64,000 bases of DNA from Metarhizium brunneum (taxonomy: Eukaryota; Ascomycota; Sordariomycetes; Hypocreales; Clavicipitaceae). Both the position numbers and the translations under genes were made by a program. The stretch is from contig NC_089424.1 in NCBI RefSeq assembly GCF_013426205.1, forward strand, positions 62,001-126,000, given 5' to 3'. Positions 1-11,948 of this stretch are shown here, piece after piece. The notes under the pieces were generated by a model. The model saw nothing but the letters and a program-made list of their open reading frames with translations. It ran no database searches and had not been told where the DNA came from. Each line of letters starts with the position of its first letter. The first letter of the stretch is position 1.

Positions 1-3000
1 CGAACTGTCCAGGTGCCATGCCATGCCTGAGCAAGTGACCAACAAACTGATTGGCATATGCGTCCAGCTCCGAGTATGTCATTACCCCGTCCCAAGAGCG
101 GACTGCCTCCTTGTCGGGACTCTTGATACAATTCTGTTCGATTACGCCTTGAATGCAGCTGGCGTTAGTTCCAGGATCTTTTGTCCACTGCTGCAGAAGT
201 TCGCAGTCGTGCTTACTCAGTCGATTCAACTCATTTAGCTTAGTCGATCCCTTTTGATGCAACTCCTGCAAGGTATGATCCAGCTGACTCAAAATGAGGG
301 TCACCTGTTGTTGCCCAATCATATTGTTATCAAAGTACGATTCGACCACAACCTGTTTGTTATTGATGATTTCGCACGAGAGATTGAGTCCATAGGAATA
401 GAAATCCGGTTGTCCTTGTTCGGTGGTGAACGGCTTGAGTCTGGGATCCATGTTTGGGGAATGCACAACGAGTAAGGTCTGGAACTCGCACGCCTTGTTA
501 CAACTCTGTGATAATCGAGAGATGTTTTGCAGACCCCTCTGCTCATGTGATAGCATTTCCACGGCCTGATTTTGCACCATCTCCAGGGCATCATCGACAC
601 TTGAGTTGGGGTCTATAGTTACCCGAAAGGGTGTCGTTGCAAGGGTTGCTCCAATTAACCAGTCGATGTCCTCGACGGGGGCACTGCGGCCATTTGACAC
701 AGTTCCAAACAAAACGTTAGAACTCCCCGTCAAGCGGTAAATCACAAGAGCCAAGGCGAGGCGAATCTTGGTTGCCAGTGTGTGTCGACTCGCCAGTTCT
801 CCCGGCAACAAAATGCGCTTGCGTATTGTCAAGTTTGCATATGGGAAGTAATTATCACTTGGCAGTCTGGGAAATACAGGATAATCTTGGTCGCCAATGT
901 AGTTCCTCCAATAGACATCGGCCTTTCCATCAGACTGAGAGAGACAGTGCTTGACAAATGGCTTGAAGTCCTGCTTGCTGAGCGACCTAAGCTGCCACGA
1001 TGCATCAAACACTCGAAGCAAGCATGCGGCAGACCAGCGGTCAAACAATGAGTGGTGAATCATTACAAGTAATCGTCGTTGTGTTGGTTGGTCCCCCAAG
1101 AGAACCACAAAGTGAACCAGCCGTGAACCCAGAGACATTTCCTTTCTAAGGCGTCCAGAAATTTCTCCAGGCTGGCCGGTAAAACTGATCCACGATATAG
1201 ACTCTTTCAATACAATTTGACATGTTCCGTGGTCCCCAAGATATGCAAACCGGGTTCGCAGGACGGGAATAGACTCTGTGACCCTTGACCACGCATCCTT
1301 GAATCTCTCTAGGTCGATTTCAGGCGATATATCGTATACCATCTCGCTCACATACGAGCCTGGCCGCCGGAGGCTCAGACTCATCAGACCCTGCTGCAGA
1401 GCGGTGCAGGGATACACGTCCTCAACATCGCCTGGTGACACATGGCATTGCCTAGCAGCTTCAAGTTTGCATTCATCCAGGAGGCTTATTCCGGATAGGT
1501 CTGCTCCGTCAGATTCGGGTTGGGCAATCCGATTTGTCTTCCCACCGCTATATTGGACCAAAGCCGACAAGTTTGGAAATTGGAAGATGTTCTGGACTTG
1601 TACGACGATGCCTTCACGTCGGGCCAGCGAGACCAATTGTATTGCCTTGGCCGAATCTCCACTCAGATGGAAGAAATTGTCGTCTAATCCGATGACAGTT
1701 GTGGGTAGGCCCAAGACGTTGGACCATAGCTGCTGCATGATTAAGATGTCCTCTGGTGCTGATGGGTTTGAATTGGAACATTGAGCGTCAATTCCCAACA
1801 GCTCATGTCGCGGCATCGAAGCCGCCTGCTCTCGAAGCTGGCGCCGATTGGTCTTGTTTGTTCTTGTAAGTGGCACAAAATGGAGGCAAAGGAACGCGCG
1901 TGGCACCATGTAGCTTGGAATAGAAGCAGAGAGCTTTTGCAAAGTGTCGGCTACCCGTTCCCGAAAGGCATCATCTGCAGAGGCAATCATATTCTGTGAT
2001 AATCCATTATTCAACCGTGGCGTATGTGGCAAGACGACAAAGGCCACGAGGATGGGTGACTGATGTGCATTATTTGGCCGAACAACCTCGACAATGACGT
2101 CGTCACATGTGCGAAACGCCTTCTTTGTATGATGTTCGATATACTCGAGGTCGACGCGTTGCCCACGGATCTTTTCGTGTGCCTGTTTTCTGCCAACGAA
2201 ACAAATGGCTCCGTCCGAGTTGTAGCGTACAAGATCATTCGTTTTGTACCAAGTTCCAGTATAAGACGAATTTAAACTCTCTTGCCATGTAGGCGACGGA
2301 ATGAAAGCCGCCTTCGTGTGTTCTTCATCCTTAAAATAGCCAAGAGAAAGGAATGGCCCGCCTATCACCAGCTCGCCAACAACGCCGACAGGGACTGGAC
2401 GGTCATGGTTGTCCTTGTCGCAGATGAAGGCACAGGGGAGAATAGGCTTTCCCAGAACGCGCACATTGCTCCTGGAGTTCAATCCGGGGTTCAATAAGCA
2501 CCAGCCAGTTGTCTCTGTGGTGCCGTAGGAGATGTTCAATCTGCGCGATTGCGACCACTGAACCAGCTTATCTGTAGATAGAGTCTCACCACCAACTGTA
2601 ACTGCGCTCAGGTCCGGGACATTTTCAGGAGATATTCCTGAAAGAGAGGTTGTCGTGAGCCAGGCGAAATTAGCACGAAAGAGTTTGATGGAGGCCTCCA
2701 ATTCGTCCAGCCTTTGAGATTCTGAAGGCAAACAAAGGCATGCCCCATTCGCGAATGTCCCAAAGATATCACATAAACTCGCGGTAAAGGTAAAAGAAGT
2801 GAATTGAAATGTACGTGTGGTGCTGGTGAAGCCATTTGCCGCTGCGTAAGCCTTGGTGCTGAGGGATAAGGCACTGTGGTTGAGCAGAACACCTTTCGGA
2901 TTTCCTGTGCTTCCAGACGTCCACATCAAAAACGCAACATCAGAAGATCGGACATGTATATTCTGAGCCTCTGTAGGGTTTTGAATAACATCCAAGGTGC

Positions 3001-4112
3001 CAATACTAACGATGATGGCTTTGGAAGAGGAAAATCGAGAGGCCTGAGTCGTTGATACTACCACAACGTTGGAGGCACACGATTTGACGGCAACATCCAA
3101 CATGTGTGATGGGTACGAAGGGTCCAAAGGAGAGCATGCCGCCCCAGCCTTCAAGATTCCCAGAATCCCAACAATTGCACACATGGACTTTTCCATGCAA
3201 AATGGAATGAAATCGCCAGACTGTACGCCTTCTGACCGCAGACGCCAGCAAAGTAAGTCTGAATACTGGTTCAACTCACTGTAAGTCAGACTCCCATCCC
3301 AGGACTCGATACAAATCCGGTCGCCATTTTCCTGGGCTTGAGCCTCCACTAGGCTATGAAGGCATTTAGCTTCTGACGGTGGAACCCATAGTTGAACATG
3401 TTGAACGAATCCCAGTTGCGGCTGCTTATCATTTCAATATCTCGAATGGTTTGAGATGGATCAGATTGGACAGTATTGAATATTTTTTGAAAGGTGCTTG
3501 AGACGTTTGCAGCTTGAGGAGGTGTCAACAATGAACATCGGTAGGCCAGGGATATTACATATGCATCCGGGAACAGTTCGACAATTAAAACAAGGTCAAT
3601 ATCCTGTGACTATTCTTAGCCCACCAAGTCCAGATGCTCAAACAGTTGACTGTACTTACCAACGGGGGACTGCCATGAAAAACCCATTCCAACGACGGAG
3701 CTTGCCTTTGTTCATTTTGAACAACCCACAAGCCAGTATTTGTTAACTTTTCTTTGACGGATGTCTCTTGGACTGATGTGAATTCGATCTCGTGCAGATA
3801 CGTGCTACTATCAGCAGTAGTACTGATTATTCGAAGATTTTTATTGATATTCTCCAAGGCGTCGGGTCTATCAGTGCTGCAAGTATCCGTCTCCGTCACG
3901 CCAAATGTGACAGTCTCGCTTCCGACAAATGCTTGCAGTAAAACAGCCCACGCGAGTTGGAGATGCTGCACCAGATTCTTCCTTTCCGTGACCCCGGGTG
4001 AGAGGGTTACATTACTAGTTTCTACCTCGATTACGCGGATAAAATCGGTCTTGTCTATCGGGCCTTCTTCTTCTGCCAAAGAAGGGAACAGACACGGTTC
4101 TTTGTGATGCAT
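1..4112 (-). CDS. Nonribosomal peptide synthetase, N-terminal part (runs off left edge)
   Basis: Multimodular NRPS; about 1,350 residues lie in the window and the gene continues past base 1. Exon 1 is 4112-3660, with an intron at 3659-3604 (GTAAGT...CACAG). Domains in order: an N-terminal half condensation domain (about 1-245), adenylation domain 1 (LTYSEL near 257, WTSGSTGNPKG near 379, YGTTE, NDLVRY, final NKTNRRQ lysine motif), a carrier domain (SGDSAK near 799), a condensation domain (HHSLFDR near 1007), and the start of a second adenylation domain (MTYSEL near 1327). Odd points: the frame slips by one base near 3404, between the half-C domain and A1; the A4 motif reads FTASLCDIF, so the usual Asp that binds the amino group is Thr; the C motif has Arg where HHxxxDG has Gly. 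From the slip to the left edge the frame was followed without a stop. The gene shares a 399-bp divergent promoter with a serine hydrolase. Product unknown. Confidence 0.9.
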
Positions 4113-4511
4113 CTTGATGTTCTTGTGTTGTAAAGTGGGATGGCGCTATGGAAACGCGTGGGAATAATAAAATAATGCCATCTTTCACCAAAATACATTC
4201 CAGCACCACCGATATTAACATGACCATGATGAACAAGTAATCTTCTGCTAATATTAGCAAACGCCGCGTTGATTCTGTTCCACGTCATACACGTCATAGC
4301 TACCATACACCGCATGGTTACACGTCATAGCAACCCATCCGACATACAAACAAATAGGGAGATTCGAGAACAGGCGCGTCTTCTGCCATACTTGGAGCCA
4401 TCTTTGCTCTTTTTTAATCATCAACCCCGCCTTTGTATGTAAAGGGAGCGCTGTCCCTCAGTAATTGAATATTTCCCTACCAAGAAGCTACGCGCAGAGC
4501 AGCAGCGCAAC
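4113..4511. promoter_or_regulatory. Divergent promoter between NRPS and FSH hydrolase
   Basis: This 399-bp space separates the NRPS start codon (minus strand, 4112) from the hydrolase start codon (plus strand, 4512), so both genes can be driven from it. I see no clear operator motif. The role is inferred from gene orientation only. Confidence 0.5.
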
Positions 4512-5310
4512 ATGAAAATACTGTGCTTACATGGCGGGGGATCAAATGCAAATATTTTCAGGTCTCAGTCAGGTATAGTTGATTTCAATATTCATCGACA
4601 TCAATAATTGACGACATGGCTGAAACGTCAAAGCAGAAAATTTAAGAGCCTCGCTCTCTAGTCAGGACGTCCACTTCGTTTTTGTAGACGGCCCGTTTCC
4701 TTGTTCCGCAGCCCATGGCCTAGATCTTTTCTATAACGGACCATTTTATTGCTATTGGGAGAGCAACGGCGCCGAGATTGTGCAAAAATCGCATGCATGG
4801 CTTCTCAACGTGTTTGCCGCCTATGGGCCGTTTGACGGAATCATGATGTTCTCTCAAGCCTGCGGCCTGGTCGCCAGTTTTCTCCTCAAAAAGGCTATAG
4901 AGCGAGAGACGTTATTTTCCTTGAAAATACTCATTTTCATAAGCGGCGTCCTACCAGCAGAAATTATAACAGTCTCGGATGCTTCTGTGATGCAAGAATC
5001 CTTGGTGCCCACGTTGACGGACTTGAAAGAGCAAGCGTCTGTTGCAGATCCTCCAAGTCAATTTGGTCCTCCAGGGGACATTTCAAGATTCTTTCCTGGA
5101 TTTGAGCCTCTGAAAATACCCACGGTTCATGTGTATGGCCTAGCAGACCCATACATGGCTTGGAGTAAGAGCCTTACAACTATATTCGACACCTCGCTTC
5201 GAGAAGAGTTCGTACATGCCTTCACGCGAGAAAAATCGACAAACCGGCATTTGGCCATGGCTATCGACAAAATGCTAAATATGACACGAAGCTGTCCGGG
5301 TATGCATTAA
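4512..5310 (+). CDS. FSH-family serine hydrolase (alpha/beta hydrolase)
   Basis: Two exons, 4512-4572 and 4637-5310, joined in phase, give 244 residues, the usual size of the FSH1 family. The N terminus KILCLHGGGSNANIF is the family's beta-strand/oxyanion signature. VDGPFPC follows, then MFSQACG carrying the nucleophilic Ser. GLADPYM probably holds the acid Asp, and RHLAM near the C terminus the His. The elbow is MFSQACG rather than the usual GFSQGG, so activity is not assured. Fungal FSH proteins next to PKS or NRPS genes often act as hydrolytic releasing or editing enzymes. Adjacency to the NRPS suggests such a trans-acting release or repair role here, which is inference. Confidence 0.82.
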
Positions 5311-6360
5311 TAATTTAGATTGCAATGACAATGGAGCTAGTGGGTTGATGACACGAGAGCACGAACACGGTCGAAACTATTGTCTTCAAGGACAGAAGAA
5401 GTTTCCAAGTGAAAGCTCTCCATTAAGCTACCTGTCTTGTAGAGTGGTGTTTCACTTGGTTACTTACTCATAGTTAATCTACTTCCATACAAATTGACTA
5501 AAGCAGTGGATAGAGCAAGCGTCAAATAATATTCTATGTCTTGCAGCCTACCACAACAGGGAAAAGTGAGCAAGGAAAACTGCAATGTTCTAAATTAAGG
5601 CTTAGGAGAATAAAGGATGCAGATTACTAATTACATGCTTACGCGGAAATGTTGGATTTGCAGCTATATCGATGAGCAAAGTGCACAGCGGAAGGTAAGC
5701 TCAATATGATGAGTTTTACAATGTTGATGATAGTGGTGATGTTAATGAAAGATCTCCATGAATGCCCTGTCAGTCTGACCAGACCCTTTCCATCCCTGTG
5801 ACAAGGGCTCAATTCACCTGATAACAGTCTTTGGTATCAAAGGTCCTTGGTTTTCTAACAGGAAGAAAGGGATCAGTGACCACTATATATACAAGAAGAA
5901 AAAGTCTGTACCTAGGGCTCCTGCCCGAGCACGTGTTCCTGTTGTGTAAATATCAAATCCCTGATCCGTGAGGCCCCTTTCTTGATCTCACGATCTTTTT
6001 TGGGCCTCTTCCGTGTAACAATCCCTGGCCAACGCTCAGCCTGTATAGTTTGAGCCTAAGAAAAAGCAAATATCATTACTAATAGCTTCACAAACATATC
6101 TTTAATGCAACAAAAGTGGATGAACGCCCCTCTCTCCTTCAAAATGTTTTACACGTCATGGACAACACAAACACGTCATCGAGATGGACTATGCATGCCT
6201 TGAGACCACATGATATAATCCAACTACATGAAGCTTGCACTCTACGCCCGTCTTGTGTTGCTTTAGTCAACGAATAATACCGTAACCCTTGGAACTTGGA
6301 TTTTGAATCTTGTTCAATTTGCTGCCAAGAGCACACGTTTGTTTCACTTGACCAGGAAAC
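5311..6360. other. Intergenic region with a degenerate dispersed repeat
   Basis: No gene is supported here. The right half (about 5820-6035) contains a degenerate dispersed repeat, listed separately. The rest is AT-rich and shows no coding signal. Confidence 0.6.
5820..6035 (+). repeat. Dispersed repeat, copy 1 (possible solo-LTR relic)
   Basis: The stretch around CCTTGGTTTTCT, GTGACCACTATATATAC and GTCTGTACCTAGGGCTCCTG aligns by eye, with many transitions, to 50865-51045. The 20-mer GTATCAAAGGTCCTTGGTTT at 5834-5853 recurs exactly at 54741-54760. A TATA-like CTATATATAC lies inside. A decayed LTR or MITE would explain this, but termini and target-site duplications were not identified. Confidence 0.5.
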
Positions 6361-8165
6361 ATGTTTTGGCAACTTGCACTATTGTTTTTCGCTACAACTC
6401 TTTGCAAGGCAGTTTACGAGCTGCATTTTTCTAGACTAAGCCATATTCCCGGACCAAAACTGGCAGCGTTTACTCGTCTTTATGAACTGTACTACGATGT
6501 GGTGCTACGGGGTAAATATACGCACAAGATAGCGGAGATGCACAGCCAGTACGGTAAGAAGGCCTTCTGCCAATGCATTACGCCCTAACCAACGTCTCAC
6601 TGTGAACAAGGCCCTATTATCCGAGTAGGCCCCCGGGAGGTACACATTAACAATCCCGACTTCTATGAAACCGTGTACGCACTGCGCGGGAAACGAAACA
6701 AGGACCCTTGGTTTACCTCGAATTTTGCTGTCCCTAAATCGTCTTTCGGCACTCTGAGCCACGACGTGCACAGATCGAGAAGGTCATTGATGGCACCATA
6801 CTTCTCCAAAGCTCGTGTTCAGCGCATTGGGTCTACGATCCTTGCCAAGGTAGACAAGCTGGTTCGACGACTGGAAGAGTTTGTCCACAGCCAACAGCCA
6901 CTGAAACTGGATCCAGTGTTTAGCTGCCTACTTGTTGACATTGTCTCGGAATATACAAACTACAAATGCTTCAACTACCTCGACTCTCCCGACTTCCAGC
7001 CCATCTGGGCAGACACCACGAAAGACCTGTCCGAGTGCGCAATGATGTCTCGGAATCTTCCAGGGGTCTTCGGAATTTTGGCATGCTTACCGAGGCGTCT
7101 TGTCAAGCAAATCTACCCAAAGCTCATTACTGTCATGAACTTTCGCGCTGACTGTATAAAGGAAGTTGCGCACATGTTTCACAATACATCGGATTCCAAG
7201 GAGATGGCCGAGGTCAAATTTTGCCAGGAGCCCACCTTGTTCCATGATCTCCTCAAGCTAGAGAGTTCCCCCGATGCCGAGGAGAGGGTGTTGCACGAGT
7301 TTATATCCATCATAACAGCGGGAACCGAGACCACGTCAAACACTCTGACGGCCATTACATTTCATGTCCTAAACAATATCAAAATAAAGCAAAAACTGCG
7401 TGACGAACTATATCAAGCCTTTGGGGACGGAAACGCAATGACTTGGACCGAGTTGGAGCAGCTGCCATACCTGGTAGGTGAGGAGGTGCCAAAGATTGTT
7501 GCTACAGCTACTAATCTCAGCTATGCGTTTCAGACCGGGGTGATATACGAGGGGCTAAGGTTCGGCAGAGCCCTTGACACCTATTACTAGATGAAAATAA
7601 TACACTCACACCCCTGCCAGGCTCAGTTACGGTCTCTCCACCCGGTCTCCGCGCGTTTCGCCCGACGAGGCGCTGCAGTTTGGAGACACAATCATACCAC
7701 CCAATGCAAGTTGACAAGTCACGATGAACTGCAGCTAGCAAAATATCTAACCATTGGGACGTATAGGTGGCCATTGGCATGGCATCTGTGATTATGCATC
7801 ATAACGAAACAAGCTTCCCCGACTCGCACAAGTTCATGCCAGAGAGATGGACTGACCCAGAAGAACGGCGGAGATTGAGCAAGTACCTCGTCGCCTTTAG
7901 CAAAGGGTCTCGACAGTGTATTGGAAGGCAGTAAGCATCTCTCTCGGTTGTGGATGAGAGTAGTTGAACAGAGATGCTAATAACAGCCCGAAGTTTGGCT
8001 TTGGCTAATCTGTACTTCACCGTGTCCACCATGTTCCGAAAGTTCGAAATGCAATTATTCGAAACGACTGAAGATGACATTAAGCTGGAGCATGATGTCA
8101 TGCTTCCGCGGCCAAAGCTTACTAGTAAAGGAGTTCGAGTTAAAATTAAGCGTCCCATTGTTTGA
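6361..8165 (+). CDS. Cytochrome P450 monooxygenase
   Basis: Six exons: 6361-6553, 6611-7473, 7534-7559, 7621-7705, 7767-7930 and 7994-8165. All junctions are in phase and give 500 residues, normal for a microsomal fungal P450. An N-terminal membrane anchor ([11 protein letters not shown]) precedes the proline-rich hinge (IPGPKL). The I-helix oxygen-binding motif AGTETT is near 301, the ExxR motif reads EGLR, and the haem loop [10 protein letters not shown] places the ligand Cys near 440. The fourth intron begins with GC (GCAAGT) and ends in TAG; a GT donor does not keep the frame. The last exon must use the acceptor after CCCGAAG to restore LALANLYF. It lies close to the NRPS and hydrolase on the plus strand and is probably a tailoring hydroxylase of that pathway; the substrate is unknown. 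Confidence 0.92.
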
Positions 8166-9760
8166 GATGTCTTTATCGAGTCTAGCTATGATTCTGGAAG
8201 TTTCTTGGAGATGGATGGATTTGAAGATGAGACTGCTATTCGCGGATGAATCACCAATTCGGCTAGCAATGATTTGGTGGTTTATTGCGTGGTTAGTAAC
8301 GGTTCCCTGACAAAAGTACGGGCAAAACGAGGTGTTACTGCATATCTTGCATCATCCAGTCCTTTTTCTGCTTCTTCAATTAACTGGATAAGCTTGCTAT
8401 AATACATTATGCGTACCCCTAGACGACGGATGTCTTAGTCCATATTTGCGATTGTCGTGACGGCACAAGGGCTCAACTGCCGAGGGGATTGGCTCGGCAA
8501 ACCATCTAACCTGACACGACGGCTATTAAACTCGCACTAAGCGCATGCACATGGCATGGAGCCGAGTCGATCAGAGCCACTCCCCTTGGGGGCAGATAGC
8601 ATTGTGGCAGACGATTGGGGGATCATAAGATCCGGGCATGACTATACCAACAGCGCCAAGTCCATTAAGCGGAAAGTTCCGAGAGGAAACAAAACGTCTT
8701 TTCCGTTGCGTTGGTGAAGCGAGAACAATCATCCACATCCAAAAGTCTCGAGACTAGGAGTCCAATGATAAATTGCCGCACCATGGTATTGTCAACACCA
8801 ACGACTTGCCCCATATTCTAGTCGTGATGGCTGACACATTGTTACTTCAGCAAAACACCATGGGACCGATTGCCTAGGGAATCCTGGTTCTTAGCCCCGA
8901 CAGCCACTTTTATCCGGCAGACCCTGACGCCCGCGGGCCGCCGGTGCCGATACATGTCAATATTGTCATGCAGGGAGATGGCCTCAAAAGAACCACCATC
9001 TCATTGGCTTTCTAGCGTACAGAACTCCGCTTGTGTCCGGGCTTGTTACCAGTCTATCCCTGCCAAGTAAATAAACATGCATGAGTGCCATGCTGCCCTG
9101 CCACTTGGTCGGTAGCAAGATGCCAAAATGTTATTACTGAAACCCTTACCAAGATGCAGGTCGACCGGATAGAGAAGCTCGGGCTTTTCTTGTGGACCTT
9201 ACGCGTGTCACGCTCCATCTTGTTGCTCGTATAATAATGCTCGCACCTTGGTGGCTACATATGCAGTGTATGCATGCATGGGCGGGCAGAGTTTCGATGC
9301 AACCTCTTTTCTCGCCGTCATTGGCCACCAAGACTCTATCAGTATATGTGATGCCAGGATTTCGATGGCTACATCTTGTATCGTCGGCTCCATTGCCTTC
9401 AAGTTGCGGTGAGTCACGCTGTGGCCAGCTCTGTCAAGGTGAACCATAAGTTGGACCGCAAACCTTGGCCACGTCGCAACTCGCGGCATTATAGCATGTT
9501 TCAACATGCCCAGATGTTGAAAATCCCACCAAGCTATTCTTTCTACCAGTGGACACCTGCGGAGTACAGTTCGAGAAAACGGCGATGGAATCTGTCATGC
9601 TATATATTGGAGGGACGACATAAAAAGGTCGGGATAGTTATTGCTTCTGTAGTAGTTGCGTGTAAAGAATTTAAACTTCCCTTGGATATTGGGGCAATTG
9701 GCGAAAGCTTCCGGTCAGACCATGTCTTGTTTAGTCGACAATAAAGGACTAACCTATTAA
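8166..9760. other. Intergenic, no gene recognised
   Basis: About 1.6 kb between the P450 and the bZIP gene. Open frames here are short, overlap on both strands, and have no recognisable motif or splice structure. Nothing else is supported. Confidence 0.55.
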
Positions 9761-10572
9761 CTATAGCTCCTGACTAAATGAGGTGACGGCTAGATATTTT
9801 GACAAACGAATATGAAGCCGTATCTCCTCTCGAAGCTTAGTCACTTCTGTCTTGAGGCTCGAAAGATCCGCCTCAATGACCCTTCGCCTTCTATCTTCGT
9901 CTCGTTTCTCTTCCTCTAGTAATTGAATGAGGTCCGCTTGCTTTTGGCGCGACCTGGCTGCCGCTAATCGGTTTCTCTCCCTGTACTTGGCCGGGGTTCT
10001 GTCACGAAACCGTTGTGTGTCACTGCTTGATTCATGTGCTAGAGCGCTGGACGTGTTACTAGTGCGGTCTCTCACCCTTGATGTAGAACCGTCTTGCTGA
10101 GACGCTAGTAGTTGCATCTGGTAGTGGTCTGAAGAGGGTGTTTGTTGGCACTTGGGGTCTACGTTTTGGGTGTGTCCAAACTCAGAACCCAACGCATTTG
10201 AAGACCACAGTGGCAGGCTCATCTCTGGTGTTGCTGATGATGGCGTCTCATCAAGTGATGGCAATGTAAACTGAAGAAAAGGTGTATCATTGATGTCTGT
10301 ATTTGTCGATTTAACAATCTCATCGTTGAGTTCGAATGTCTCGAGTAGCGTAAAATTATCAGATGAGAATGCATCCACCCTAATCTTTTTATTTTGGCTA
10401 AATGTAAACGTCGGACTTCTGCCACCATATAGATTAATCGTGAATTCTGAGTAATATGAGACTGGGTCTTGCCAGATATTTGTGAGACTAGGTACCTTGA
10501 GAGTTCTGGATCAACCAGATGTAGATAGGAGAAACTTTCCTCATTGTGTGATTCTGGCCGTGATACTTCCAT
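9761..10572 (-). CDS. bZIP transcription factor
   Basis: Two exons, 10572-10496 and 10379-9761, split by an in-phase intron (GTACCT...GATTAG), give 231 residues. I chose the ATG at 10572 because the upstream in-frame codon at 10578 is GTG. The C-terminal third has a basic region AKYRERNRLAAARSRQKQ, with the Asn-x-Ala-Ala-x-x-Ser-Arg signature of fungal bZIP proteins. It is followed by a charged coiled coil with leucines (LLEEEKR, LSSLKTEVTKLREEI). The N-terminal part is Ser/Thr/Gln-rich and acidic, like an activation region. Its position beside the NRPS-hydrolase-P450 group suggests a local regulator, though general stress bZIPs look alike. Confidence 0.85.
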
Positions 10573-10940
10573 GGTCACGTAGTGGTTTCAAGCGATGGGC
10601 GTATTTGTGTAATCAGACTTGGTTTTAGAGAAATATTAGAGAAATAATAGACTCCTAGCAGCAGTTTTGAACAGCCCTGGTCCTGATACTCCGTACTCCA
10701 TATATCGGTAACGCGTATCGTAGTTTGCAATTCTACCCCATATCTGGCCAGCGATCAAAAAGGCTCAAAGGTACATTCAAGATCGACGCCCCCAAGCCAC
10801 TGCCAAGAAATAGGGCCTAATCAGCTTTACCAATACCACCTTGTAAAACAAAGTATCGTACGATTATCCGCGATTGACTTCGTACAGCTAACCCCGCTGA
10901 ATAAGCGGGTCAAATCATGGGTTTATATTGTTTATGCCGA

Positions 10941-11090
10941 TAATTCCGAAAGATTTTCTATTTTTTAGCTGCGAAATAGCTTATAACGACTTCTTTGCTA
11001 TACAATTTTCCTAAGTAAGCAAGTCTCCGTAAGCTATTCCGCAACTAAAAAGATAAATACATGTAGTAAATTGGAAAACTTCGGAATTAC
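10941..11090. repeat. Imperfect fold-back (MITE-like) element
   Basis: The left arm 10941-10983 begins TAATTCCGAAAGATTTTC and ends GAAATAGCTTA. The right arm 11030-11090 is an approximate reverse complement, running from TAAGCTATTCCGCAACTAAA to CTTCGGAATTA. The arms flank about 45 bp. This fits a degenerate MITE or the remains of terminal inverted repeats; no transposase is visible. Confidence 0.55.
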
Positions 11091-11689
11091 TAGGGCCCAC
11101 TATCTAAACTCGCAAGAAATCTTCTACTTGCATGTATTAGACCGCATAAATGTATCCTCTCCTGATTAATGTAGTACTCACCTGGCGACGACTTTTTGTG
11201 TATTTATTGCCTGAACTATCCTTTTTCACTTCTAAGCGCCAGTAAAAAAATAAATAAAAAGGTTAAAATTTTACGCCGTATCTTTCACATATTAAATATG
11301 AACCAGAATTCTTGTTATTCTTCTCCTCTGAGAAGTGGGAAGGCGTCTTTTGCAATTCCCGGTGTCTCGGCAATACCTGGACGTCTCCATTATCGGCCGG
11401 GAGTCGGATTCGTCACATCGGCAGAATAGTATTCTAGAAGCCTATCTGGCGCAGGTGCAGCCTCACTCTCTCGTTTACAGTAAAATTGAACATGGTAACG
11501 GTTCTTATTTCGCGCATATAATCTCTTCACAGGCCAGCACAACGACAAGGAGCCGACTTGCTTGGAACCCCAGACGGGCAGGTACCGAGTCTAAAGAGTA
11601 AGCATAACTCGACCCTTGTACGACCTCAATTATGCGCTATTTTTTACCTACTATCATTGGCTATAGTAGGCTTTTAGTTTCTTAATAGG

Positions 11690-11835
11690 TACCTGTTCTT
11701 ACCCATCTATAAAATTAGGTATCCACGGGTTGCCTTCTTTACCCACTACCTGAAATAGTTCCCCCGTGAATACCTAAAAATTATAACGGATCAATTGATA
11801 CCCATGGACGCCCATGGGTACCTAATTTTACACCT
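11690..11835. repeat. Clustered inverted repeats
   Basis: TAAAATTAGGTATCCACGGG near 11710 is met by the inverse TGGGTACCTAATTTTA near 11816 and by a weaker inverse copy, CCCGTGAATACCTAAAAATT, near 11763. A small palindrome CCCATGGACGCCCATGGG lies between them. Possibly another MITE relic, just upstream of the amidase pseudogene. Confidence 0.45.
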
Positions 11836-11948
11836 TAATATAGACCAACCGACGACGACTGTTGGTTCGTTAGGTGATATAAAAGGGCCATGTCTCCCGT
11901 ATTTTTTCTCTATTTTGCCGAGAACTATAACCCTTTATCAGTTTCGCA

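Larger units (their letters stand above)
10573..11948. other. AT-rich non-coding stretch with fold-back repeats
   Basis: No supported gene. It contains two inverted-repeat structures, listed separately, and reads like decayed mobile DNA leading into the amidase pseudogene. Confidence 0.55.

Noticed and set aside
7931..7993. P450 as a pseudogene because the last exon seemed out of frame
   Set aside because: Using the acceptor after CCCGAAG restores phase and the family sequence CIGRHLALANL, giving an intact 500-residue protein.
9376..9744. 122-codon frame between P450 and bZIP
   Set aside because: No motif, no splice context, and overlapping open frames on the other strand.
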